From DASTGO01 sp035719045 (GTDB lineage: Bacteria; Actinomycetota; Actinomycetes; Actinomycetales; Kineosporiaceae), in assembly GCA_035719045.1 (NCBI GenBank), contig DASTGO010000056.1, forward strand, positions 1-12,890: a stretch of DNA of 12,890 bases, read 5' to 3'. The notes beneath the pieces are model-generated. The model had not been told where the DNA came from and did no database searches. It saw only the letters and a list, made by a program, of their open reading frames with translations. The position numbers were made by a program, and so were the translations under genes. Positions 6,119-12,890 of this stretch are shown in pieces (position 1 is the stretch's first letter; each line of letters opens with the position of its first letter).

Positions 6119-7567
6119 TTGCGCACATCGGATCAGGACCGGTCAGGACCGGCCTACCCCGAGGGACAGAACGTCGCGGGTAGGCCTCAAGTTCCGGGCG
6201 ACGGCTCGGGCACGGGCCCCGCCCACCGGCGGGCGAGCCTCATTCGCAACCCGCTCATGAGCACCAAGCAGCTGCTGCTGATGAACTTCGGCTTCTTCGG
6301 GATCCAGTACAGCTTCGGCCTGCAGCAGAACGCGATCAACCCGGTCTACACGTACCTGCATGCGAAGCCGGACGAGCTCCCCCTGCTGAACATGGCCGGT
6401 CCGATCACCGGGCTGCTGATCCAGCCGCTGATCGGAGCGCTCAGCGACCGCACCTGGAGCCCCCGCTGGGGCCGGCGCAAGCCGTTCTTCCTCCTCGGTG
6501 CCCTGGGCTGCAGCGTGTGCCTGTTCCTGTTCCCCTTCGTCACCGCGCTGTGGATGGCGGTGCTCCTGCTGTGGCTGCTGGACGCCAGCAACAACACCGC
6601 GATGGAGCCCTACCGCGCCTTCATCGCGGACAAGCTGCCCACCAAGCAGCTGGGCAAGGGCTTCCTCATGCAGAGCTTCTTCACCGGCCTCGGCGCGACG
6701 CTCGCCTCGGTGTCCCTGTACGTCTTCCAGTTCATCATCAAGGGCGGCACCGACGCGGGCATTCCGTACTGGGTGTTCGGATCCTTCATGCTCGGCGCGG
6801 TCTTCTCGATCGGGTCGGTCCTGGTCTCGGTGCTGTCCACCCCGGAGAACCCGCCGACCGCCGAGGAACTGGCGGAGCTTCGCGCCAGCAAGAAGGGCCT
6901 CGGGGCCTCGCTCGTCGAGATCGGCAGCGCGATCAGGGACATGCCGAGCACCCTGCGCCGGCTGTCGGTGGTCTACCTGTTCCAGTGGTACGCCCTGTTC
7001 ATCTACTGGCAGTTCTGCGCGCTGAGCATCGCCCGGTCGGCCTTCCACACCACCTCCACCTCGGGGTCCGCGTTCAACCAGGCCGTCGGCTGGACCGGGC
7101 TGGTCAACGGGTTCTACAACATCGTCACGTTCTGCTCGGCGATGTTCCTGGTCACGATGGCCAAGCGGTACGGCGCGAAGTGGGTGCACTCGGCCTGCCT
7201 GGTGCTGGCGGCGGTCGGGCTGGTGCTCTTCCCGCACATGGACAAGTACATGCTGTTCGTCCCGATGATCGGGCTCGGCATCGCCTGGGCCAGCATCATG
7301 GGCGTGCCGTACATCATGGCCGTCTCGTCGATCCCGAAGAACCGGTACGGGGTCTACATGGGGATCATCAACATGATGATCGTCATCCCCATGCTCATCG
7401 AGACCTTCACCTTCGGTGACGTGTACAAGACGTTCCTGCACTCCGACCCCGCGGCGGCGATCACCTTCGCGGGTGTGCTGCTGCTGGCGGCGGCGATCGC
7501 CATGCTGTGGGTCCGCCCCGCCCCCGAAGCGCAGGATGAGCTGCCGGCGGTCCCGGCACAGGCGTAA
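6119..7567 (+). CDS. SLC45/GPH-type MFS sugar:proton symporter
   Basis: This 482-residue inner-membrane carrier has about twelve hydrophobic segments. The first begins near residue 51 (LLLMNFGFFGIQYSFGLQQ), after a hydrophilic 45-residue N-terminal tail. The loop between helices 2 and 3 reads SDRTWSPRWGRRKP (109-122), the glycoside-cation symporter/SLC45 form of MFS motif A. DASNNTAMEPYRAFIADKLP (155-174) is the matching signature after helix 4. A cytoplasmic loop (about 240-282) separates the two halves. The family imports sucrose, maltose or related glucosides with protons; the exact sugar cannot be read here. The start is TTG at 6119, with AAGGGGA six bases upstream. ATG at 6257 would remove the tail but has no ribosome site. 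No glycosidase lies in the same operon. A two-tier hairpin follows 11 bases after the stop. Confidence 0.93.
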   Translation: MRTSDQDRSGPAYPEGQNVAGRPQVPGDGSGTGPAHRRASLIRNPLMSTKQLLLMNFGFFGIQYSFGLQQNAINPVYTYLHAKPDELPLLNMAGPITGLLIQPLIGALSDRTWSPRWGRRKPFFLLGALGCSVCLFLFPFVTALWMAVLLLWLLDASNNTAMEPYRAFIADKLPTKQLGKGFLMQSFFTGLGATLASVSLYVFQFIIKGGTDAGIPYWVFGSFMLGAVFSIGSVLVSVLSTPENPPTAEELAELRASKKGLGASLVEIGSAIRDMPSTLRRLSVVYLFQWYALFIYWQFCALSIARSAFHTTSTSGSAFNQAVGWTGLVNGFYNIVTFCSAMFLVTMAKRYGAKWVHSACLVLAAVGLVLFPHMDKYMLFVPMIGLGIAWASIMGVPYIMAVSSIPKNRYGVYMGIINMMIVIPMLIETFTFGDVYKTFLHSDPAAAITFAGVLLLAAAIAMLWVRPAPEAQDELPAVPAQA

Positions 7568-7578
7568 CCCTCCCATCA

Positions 7579-7644
7579 GCGCGGCCCGTCGTGGCAGCTG
7601 CTGCGGACAGCGTGGTCCGCAGCAGCTGCCGTGGCGGGCCGCGC
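7579..7644. terminator. two-tier hairpin, bidirectional terminator
   Basis: The inner stem is a perfect 16 bp (7593-7608 with 7615-7630) around a six-base loop. After a symmetric four-base internal bulge, a perfect 10-bp outer stem (7579-7588 with 7635-7644) continues it. It lies between the convergent ends of the transporter gene (7567) and the giant gene (7691). There is no T-tract in either direction. Confidence 0.8.
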
Positions 7645-7690
7645 TGCGTCGGGCGGGCGGGGCATGGGTGTTCACGCTCACCCTCCCCGG

Positions 7691-10600
7691 TCACGGCAGG
7701 CGATCAGGCACCCGTTCACCCACCCGGACGACGGTGCCCGCCGCGGCCAGCATCCGCTGCCGGCGCCTGCGCCACTCGTCCTCGCCCGGCGGCAGCGCCG
7801 TCCCCTTCACCACACCCCAGCCCCAGCTGATCGGCACCGGGGCGCGACGGGTACCGCCCTCGGCCCCGCGCTGACCGCGGCGGATCAGCCCCCACGATCC
7901 GAACCTGCGGGCCCACGTCGCGGGCACCGCCTTCCCGTCCGCGCCCATGAACCACCGCCGGACGGTGTGCACCCGGGCGTCCCCGACGTCCACCAGGGTC
8001 ACGGTGTCCGGGCGGGCCGGGGTGACCCGGTTCAGGCGCAGGCTCATGTTCGCACCCGACTCCTCCCGCACGTTCAGCCACTGCTGGGCGTAGTACGACC
8101 GGGGGTCTTGCTGGACGCCCAGTGCCAGCAGGGCGGCGTCGCGCACCTGCTGGTCCGCGTCCCGGGTGCCCCGCTCGAGCAGCCAGTGATGGACGGCGAG
8201 GTCGGTTCCCCACCACAGAGCAACGATCTCCAGGGCCGCGATCCGGACCTCGGGGCTCGGATCGGCCACCGCCCACTGGCGCAGCTGCTCCTGTCCACCC
8301 GGCAGCTCCCGGGCCACGGCGTTCATCACCTCCCAGCCGACCCGCGGGTGACGACTGCCGGGCACCTGGTCGAGCAGCCAGGTCCGGGTCCCCTCGTCGG
8401 TGATCCCGAAGGCGGCGATCCCTCGGATGGCGGCCGACCTGACGTGGACATCGTCGTCGGCCACTGCCCTGCCCTGCAGCCAGCGCAACACGTCCTGCGC
8501 CGTGGCGGACAGGTCCGGGTTCTTCAGGTGGGCGCCCATCACGTCCATCGCGGTGCGGCGCACCTGGGTGTCCGGATCGTTGACGGCCCGGTCACGGACC
8601 CAGTTCACCAACTCCGGGGCGGTCGACCAGGCGGCCGCCACCAGGCAGGCCCGGCGCATGACGCCCAAGTGGCTGAAGGTTCCGTGGTTCTGCAGCCAGG
8701 CCCGAACCCGGGGGTCGCCGGCGCTTCGGCCCATCCCCTGGATCGCCGCGGACCGGACCTTCACGTCGGTGTCGGTGGAGGCCGGCCCCTGCAACCACAG
8801 CGCCATCTCCGGGCTGATCCCCCAGTCCCGCACGAGCAGCTGGACGGCGCTCAGCCGGACCCCGGGATCCGGGTCGGACGTGACCCGCTCCCGCAACCAG
8901 TCCCGGATCGCCGGGTCCCCCGCCCAGAGCCCGAGCCGTGAGATGGCCTCCGCACGGTACTCGGGGCCGACGTCGGTCTCCGCCTGCCACTGGAGGGTGG
9001 GGATCAGCGCCGCGGGGAAGCGCAGCGCCTCGGCAGGTGGGACCCATCCCGCCGCGGCGAAGACCCAGTCCCGCAGGTACAGCGGACGACGCTGCCGGGC
9101 CGCCAGCACCACCTCGGTCGCGGGGATCTCCCCCAGCCGGATCGCGGCCACCAGTTCGCCGAACGACTGCCACCAGGCCGGGCGCTCGATCAGCGAGTTC
9201 TCGGCCTGCTGGAGCCGCTGCGCCGAGACTCCCGCCCCTAGGACGGACCCCGCCGCGTTGCGCAACCGGACGAAGTACAGCGTCACGGCGTTCCCCAGGG
9301 ACAGCACCATGTCCCGCGTCCGTTGCGCCTCCGCCTCCGCCTCCGGATGCCTGCGGCCGCCCACCGCCGGTGGTGACGGGTTCGTCCGGGACCGGTGATC
9401 GGCCCAGCGCACGATCCCGGACAGGGCGTCGTCGAGGCCGGCCGAGAACACGATCCAGGGGCCCTGGGGCCGGCCCTGGGTGGAGCGGAAGTTCCGGTTC
9501 CCCAGGGCCTCGACGGCGTCGGTGAGCGCGATCAGCCACCTCTCCACCAGACCGGCGCGGCGAAACACGTCCTCCACGACGTCACGGGCCATGTGGAGAT
9601 CGCGGATCAAGTAGCCCGCCAACTGCACGTCCACATCCCGCAGCGCGGCCCGGGGCATGCCCTCGCCCCGCAACAGTCGCAGCAGCGTGTGCGCGGCGTA
9701 CACGGCCTCCGCGGCCTCACCGAGGAAGGCGATCTCCGCGAGTCGTTCCGCCGACGGCTCGTAGGCCGCCGGCCGCGCGGCCTGCGCCACAGGCGCCGGC
9801 TGGGGCTGTGGCTCCGCAACCACCGCATCGGCCCGACGCTGCGGCTCCCCGACCACCACCGCCTCCGCCCGACGCTGCGGCTCCGCAACCACCGCCTCCG
9901 CCCGACGCTGCGGCTCCGCAACCACCACCTCCACCGGACGCTGCGGCTCCGCAACCACCGCATCGGCCCGACGCTGCGGCTCCCCGACCACCACCGCATC
10001 GGCCTCGACCGCGCTGTCGCCGGACAGGGAGGACGTCCCGGCCGTCTGCCAGTCGCCCGCCGAGGACCCGCTGGACTGCCGGGAGGCCGACCGGACCGGG
10101 ACGTCGGCCTCGGGGACGGGTGCCTGTCCCGGCACTGACCGGTCCAGGAGGAGGGAATCACGCAGGCCCTCCAGCGCCCGGGCCGCGGTCTCCCGGATCC
10201 CCGCGTCCGGGTCGCGGTGCGCGCGCTCCTGCAGCCACCCGGCGAGGTCCGGCTCCGCCGACCGGTTCGCGAGGTGCCAGACCAGCGACTGCCGAACCTC
10301 CGCGTTGGTGTCCTCGACCGCACGGCTGCGCAGCCACGTCCCGAACTGCGGATCCCCCCGCCACTCGACGCTGCCGAGGAGTGCCAGGCTGAGCCGCGCC
10401 ACGGGAGCCGGATCCGACTCCGCCCGCAACTGGAGCCAGCTACGCAGTCGCGGATCCCCCAGCCAGCCGACGAGAGCCTCGATCGCCGCGACACGGTCAC
10501 CAGTGAGCGGCGACTGCTCGGCCTGGACGATGAGTTCCTCCACCTCGGCCGGGAACCTGCTCGACGTGGAGGCCGCTGCACCCGGGTCGGCCAGCACCCA

Positions 10601-12890
10601 CTCCCGCCCCAGCACCGGGCGCCCCTGCCTGGCGGCCTCCTGCACCGCCGCAGCGGCCCGGTCGCCGGTGCTGATCCCCGCGACGAGGTCCGCGAACCCT
10701 TCCCACCAGGACGGCCGCCCCCCGCGCTCACCCTCAGCCAGGGCGCGCATGTCCGGCCCGCGTCCGCCCCACCCGGTCGCGCCCGCATACGGCGTGACCG
10801 CTCGCCCGCCCGCCGGGTGAACGGCCCAGGCCTCCCGCAGGGCCAGGACCATCCGCCTGGTCACCACGCCGGACACGGCTGCCGGGCCCAGCTCACCACC
10901 TGTCCCGGCCTGATCCCGGGCGTGTCGCTCCGCCCAGCGCAGCGCCGCACCGGCCGCCGCATCGAGGCCGACGTCAATGGGCACCCCCGGCTCGCCGTGC
11001 ACCAGGGGCCGGTCGTCCAGGACCCGGATCCCGACTGCCTCCATCGCCCGGGACAGGCCGGTGACGGCCGCGGGATACGAGCCGGCGAAGGGCGCGGCGA
11101 TCCGGTGGGCCAGCGCCAGCACCTCTGGCGTCTCCGTGACGGTCACCGGCCGCGACTCCACCCGTGCCGGACCCGAGGGTTCGCCTGGGCCGGTCGCCGC
11201 GGCCCCGTGCGCGAGGGCGGCCGCACCGGGGACCACCTGGACGGGCGCCGGGGCGACCACCCGCGTGGTCCCCGGGACGGAGTGACTCCGAATCGGTTCC
11301 TGCCAGCGCGATACGGCCGCCGCCGGCTGATCCGAGGGCGCCGCGTCCGCTGCCACCCGCACCGGCACAGCAGCAGCCGGGTGCACCGCAGGAACAGCAG
11401 GCGCAGGCCGCGTCGGCGCCGGAGCCGCCACCCGCGTCGGCGCAGTTGCCGCCGGAAGCTCCGCAGGCACAGTGGCGGTGGACCGCGTCGGCGCAACAGT
11501 CCCCTGCCGCACCACAGGTGTCGGCCGTGTCGGTGCCGGATGCACCGCAGGAACAGCAGGCGCAGGCCGCGGCGGCGCAACAGTCCCCTGCCGCACCACA
11601 GGTGTCGGCCGTGTCGGTACCGGGGTCGCCGGCCGCTCCGGCGCCGGGGTCGCCACCCGCGTCGGCGCAGCAGTCGCCGGAAGCTCCGCAGGAACAGCGG
11701 CGGTGGACCGCGTCGGCGCAACAGTCCCCTGCCGCACCACAGGTGTCGGCCGTGTCGGTACCGGGGTCGCCGGCCGCACCCGGCCTGGGGGCGGGTTCGT
11801 CGTCGGCGCCTGCGCCTGCGCTGGCGGTGGAGGCGCCAGCATCGGCCTGCGCTGCCTCTGCGCATCCTCGGCGGCCGACGCACTCGTACCGGCCCCGTCC
11901 CCGGATCGCCGCGAACGTCCCGGATGAAGCAGGGCCGCCCCCACTCCGCGCAACTGCCGGGCCATCCACCCGCCGACACCCCGCCGCCGGCGCCCGGCCG
12001 CGGTCGCCTCCTGCAGTGCCTGCTCCTCGACGACCCCGGTTCTCCGCCTGCCGGCCTCCCCCTCGGCCTGGCCGGGATCCACGATCACGGTGATCGCCGG
12101 AGCCGGGCGGCTGCGCATGGCCCACGCTTGTGCCACCGGGACTCCCGGGGCCGCCGCGCCGTCCCCCTGTCGTGACGACATCCTCGCCATGACCGCAGCC
12201 ACCCATTCGTGCCCGATGCCCGGCATGGGGCCGGCCATCGAACGTGCCCTCTCGCCCTCCGCGGCGGGGGACGGCCAGCCGACCGGCACGGGTTCCGGGA
12301 AGCGGACGAGTTCCGAGAGCAGCACAGGTTCCAGCGGCTTGCGGTCGGCGGCGGAATCCTTGCCGGGCAACGAGTAGCCGTCCGCCACCTGGTTCTTCCG
12401 CAGCAGGAGCTGGTCCGGAATCCGGATCTGCGGGGTCGCCTCCATGCCGCCGCCGAGCATGCCCCGGTAGTAGCGGTGTCCGCCCTTGCGTCCGCCGAGT
12501 CCGGCGGCCCCGGAGATGCCTTCGTCGAGGGCGCCGGCGGTGGTGGAGAACGGGTCGGGGTTCCACCCCTGGTGTTGCGCCGCCCCTGACATCCCGTCGG
12601 TGAGCCATTCGTGGGTGGCGCCCTTGATGGTGTCCGCGGCCCAGTGTCCGGCCTCGTGTCCGGCGTTCTTGCCCAGAATCCCGCCCAGGGCGTGCCCCAA
12701 CGCCTTGGTCGGGTAGTGGCCCAGGCCCGCCAGTACCGGGCCGAGGGCACCGCCGATCGCGCCGGTGATCGCCGCGGACCGGGTCAGGTTCTTGTCCCAC
12801 TCGGTGCGTCCGATCGAGTGCCCGGTCTGCCGTTCCATGATCTGCGCGAACTGCGCGATCGCGTCCAGACCGAGCTGCAGCACCTCACCG
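7691..12890 (-). CDS. giant HEAT-repeat protein with CpnT/WXG100-like region (N-terminus outside the window)
   Basis: The frame is open through the right edge, so the true start is outside; numbering here begins at GTG 12883, giving 1730 residues. Residues 1-150 (a helical GAIGGALGPVLAG glycine/alanine run, then AGHEAGHW and THEWLTDGMSG) resemble the region after the WXG100-like domain of very large actinobacterial CpnT-type or polymorphic-toxin proteins. A Pro-rich linker (about 345-575) follows. Module A (about 590-910) is helical, with RPSWW at 723-727, RFP at 776-778 and three HEAT repeats of 33-34 residues. An EPQRR-repeat spacer (959-1028) leads to module B (about 1045-1600), with RPAWW at 1234-1238, RFP at 1288-1290 and about eight HEAT repeats. 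The last 120 residues are unrecognised. No catalytic motif is evident. Codon use fits the neighbours. Likely a secreted or surface scaffold; function is not established. Confidence 0.88.
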   Translation of the reverse strand, partial: GEVLQLGLDAIAQFAQIMERQTGHSIGRTEWDKNLTRSAAITGAIGGALGPVLAGLGHYPTKALGHALGGILGKNAGHEAGHWAADTIKGATHEWLTDGMSGAAQHQGWNPDPFSTTAGALDEGISGAAGLGGRKGGHRYYRGMLGGGMEATPQIRIPDQLLLRKNQVADGYSLPGKDSAADRKPLEPVLLSELVRFPEPVPVGWPSPAAEGERARSMAGPMPGIGHEWVAAVMARMSSRQGDGAAAPGVPVAQAWAMRSRPAPAITVIVDPGQAEGEAGRRRTGVVEEQALQEATAAGRRRRGVGGWMARQLRGVGAALLHPGRSRRSGDGAGTSASAAEDAQRQRRPMLAPPPPAQAQAPTTNPPPGRVRPATPVPTRPTPVVRQGTVAPTRSTAAVPAELPATAAPTRVATPAPERPATPVPTRPTPVVRQGTVAPPRPAPAVPAVHPAPTRPTPVVRQGTVAPTRSTATVPAELPAATAPTRVAAPAPTRPAPAVPAVHPAAAVPVRVAADAAPSDQPAAAVSRWQEPIRSHSVPGTTRVVAPAPVQVVPGAAALAHGAAATGPGEPSGPARVESRPVTVTETPEVLALAHRIAAPFAGSYPAAVTGLSRAMEAVGIRVLDDRPLVHGEPGVPIDVGLDAAAGAALRWAERHARDQAGTGGELGPAAVSGVVTRRMVLALREAWAVHPAGGRAVTPYAGATGWGGRGPDMRALAEGERGGRPSWWEGFADLVAGISTGDRAAAAVQEAARQGRPVLGREWVLADPGAAASTSSRFPAEVEELIVQAEQSPLTGDRVAAIEALVGWLGDPRLRSWLQLRAESDPAPVARLSLALLGSVEWRGDPQFGTWLRSRAVEDTNAEVRQSLVWHLANRSAEPDLAGWLQERAHRDPDAGIRETAARALEGLRDSLLLDRSVPGQAPVPEADVPVRSASRQSSGSSAGDWQTAGTSSLSGDSAVEADAVVVGEPQRRADAVVAEPQRPVEVVVAEPQRRAEAVVAEPQRRAEAVVVGEPQRRADAVVAEPQPQPAPVAQAARPAAYEPSAERLAEIAFLGEAAEAVYAAHTLLRLLRGEGMPRAALRDVDVQLAGYLIRDLHMARDVVEDVFRRAGLVERWLIALTDAVEALGNRNFRSTQGRPQGPWIVFSAGLDDALSGIVRWADHRSRTNPSPPAVGGRRHPEAEAEAQRTRDMVLSLGNAVTLYFVRLRNAAGSVLGAGVSAQRLQQAENSLIERPAWWQSFGELVAAIRLGEIPATEVVLAARQRRPLYLRDWVFAAAGWVPPAEALRFPAALIPTLQWQAETDVGPEYRAEAISRLGLWAGDPAIRDWLRERVTSDPDPGVRLSAVQLLVRDWGISPEMALWLQGPASTDTDVKVRSAAIQGMGRSAGDPRVRAWLQNHGTFSHLGVMRRACLVAAAWSTAPELVNWVRDRAVNDPDTQVRRTAMDVMGAHLKNPDLSATAQDVLRWLQGRAVADDDVHVRSAAIRGIAAFGITDEGTRTWLLDQVPGSRHPRVGWEVMNAVARELPGGQEQLRQWAVADPSPEVRIAALEIVALWWGTDLAVHHWLLERGTRDADQQVRDAALLALGVQQDPRSYYAQQWLNVREESGANMSLRLNRVTPARPDTVTLVDVGDARVHTVRRWFMGADGKAVPATWARRFGSWGLIRRGQRGAEGGTRRAPVPISWGWGVVKGTALPPGEDEWRRRRQRMLAAAGTVVRVGERVPDRLP
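8102..9445 (-). repeat. module B of the duplicated helical-plus-HEAT unit
   Basis: Residues 1147-1594 of the giant protein. It opens with GLDDALSGIVRWADH, passes RPAWWQSFGELVAAI, AARQRRPLYLRDW and LRFPA, and continues into about eight HEAT units built on WLxxRAxxDPDxxVRxxA. It aligns almost without gaps to module A, about 511 residues earlier, and is longer at the C-terminal end by roughly five HEAT units. Confidence 0.8.
9800..10009 (-). repeat. 33/36-bp repeat coding EPQRR spacer
   Basis: Six 11-12-residue units of the form (A)(D/E)AVV(V)(A/G)EPQRR occupy residues 959-1028 of the giant protein. On the plus strand the block GACGCTGCGGCTCC starts at 9835, 9871, 9904, 9937 and 9970, steps of 36, 33, 33 and 33 bp. 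The segment lies between the two HEAT modules and probably forms an extended hinge. Confidence 0.88.
10157..10975 (-). repeat. module A of the duplicated helical-plus-HEAT unit
   Basis: Residues 637-909 of the giant protein. It opens with GLDAAAGAALRWAERH, passes RPSWWEGFADLVAGI, AARQGRPVLGREW and SRFPA, and ends in three HEAT units (810-843, 844-877, 878-909). Residue order and spacing match module B (WW to WW 511 residues, RFP to RFP 512). Similarity is clear at protein level but not at DNA level, so the duplication is old. Confidence 0.8.
11159..11851 (-). repeat. Pro-rich linker with mosaic long repeats
   Basis: Residues 345-575 of the giant protein are rich in Pro, Ala, Val, Thr and Arg. 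A 44-residue unit beginning PTRPTPVVRQGTVAP occurs nearly unchanged at residues 376-419 (11627-11758) and 451-494 (11402-11533), 225 bp apart. A partial third copy of its first part is at 423-441, and RPAPAVPAVHPA occurs at 439-450 and 492-503. The copies remain close at DNA level, so this part is recent or kept alike by recombination. Confidence 0.85.

Noticed and set aside
10217..12175. 652-residue plus-strand frame opposite the giant gene
   Set aside because: Arg/Pro-rich shadow of the Pro-rich linker and repeats; the minus strand carries the coherent HEAT and module patterns.

Overview
The window looks like chromosomal DNA of a high-GC actinomycete, most likely Streptomyces or a close relative such as Kitasatospora. 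Codons end almost always in G or C, several genes start with GTG or TTG, and it carries two regulator families confined to actinobacteria (a SARP/BTAD activator and a WhiB-like protein). There is also a secreted CBM2 glycosidase and a giant lysine-poor protein of the type VII-effector style. I saw no tRNA, rRNA, CRISPR array, insertion sequence or phage gene.

Layout. Positions 166-405 (-) hold a small zinc-ribbon protein whose start lies inside a 17-bp tandem repeat. Positions 589-1785 (+) hold a DUF1444-like protein, closed by a perfect 17-bp hairpin terminator at 1796-1834. Convergent to it, 1898-3943 (-) encodes a secreted GH51-like arabinofuranosidase with a Thr-Pro linker and a CBM2 domain. 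Its 308-bp upstream region holds four related palindromes. A second hairpin (4252-4302) separates it from a small divergent WhiB-like gene at 4347-4706 (-). Next comes a short SARP-family regulator at 4952-5683 (-). A 435-bp intergenic region (5684-6118) then leads to a divergently transcribed sugar transporter of the SLC45/GPH type at 6119-7567 (+). A two-tier hairpin (7579-7644) ends the transporter gene and faces the end of a very large gene on the minus strand. That gene fills 7691-12890 and runs off the right edge without its true start.

How the parts may work together. The SARP gene and transporter gene diverge, and the transporter promoter region carries three heptamers (GCTGACG, GCTGACG, GTTGACG) at an exact 11-bp period, the spacing known for SARP-bound direct repeats. 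The SARP may therefore activate the transporter. The glycosidase, a LacI-like palindrome at 4857-4870 and the sugar transporter suggest carbohydrate use, but no evidence joins them into one operon.

The most unusual object is the giant protein, with at least 1732 residues in view. An N-terminal part resembles the region found in very large CpnT/WXG100-like actinobacterial proteins. It is followed by a mosaic Pro-rich linker and then two copies of a large module, each a helical region with a WW motif followed by HEAT repeats (three in the first copy, about eight in the second). The copies are separated by an EPQRR repeat. The protein has no lysine for about 1190 residues and a single cysteine.
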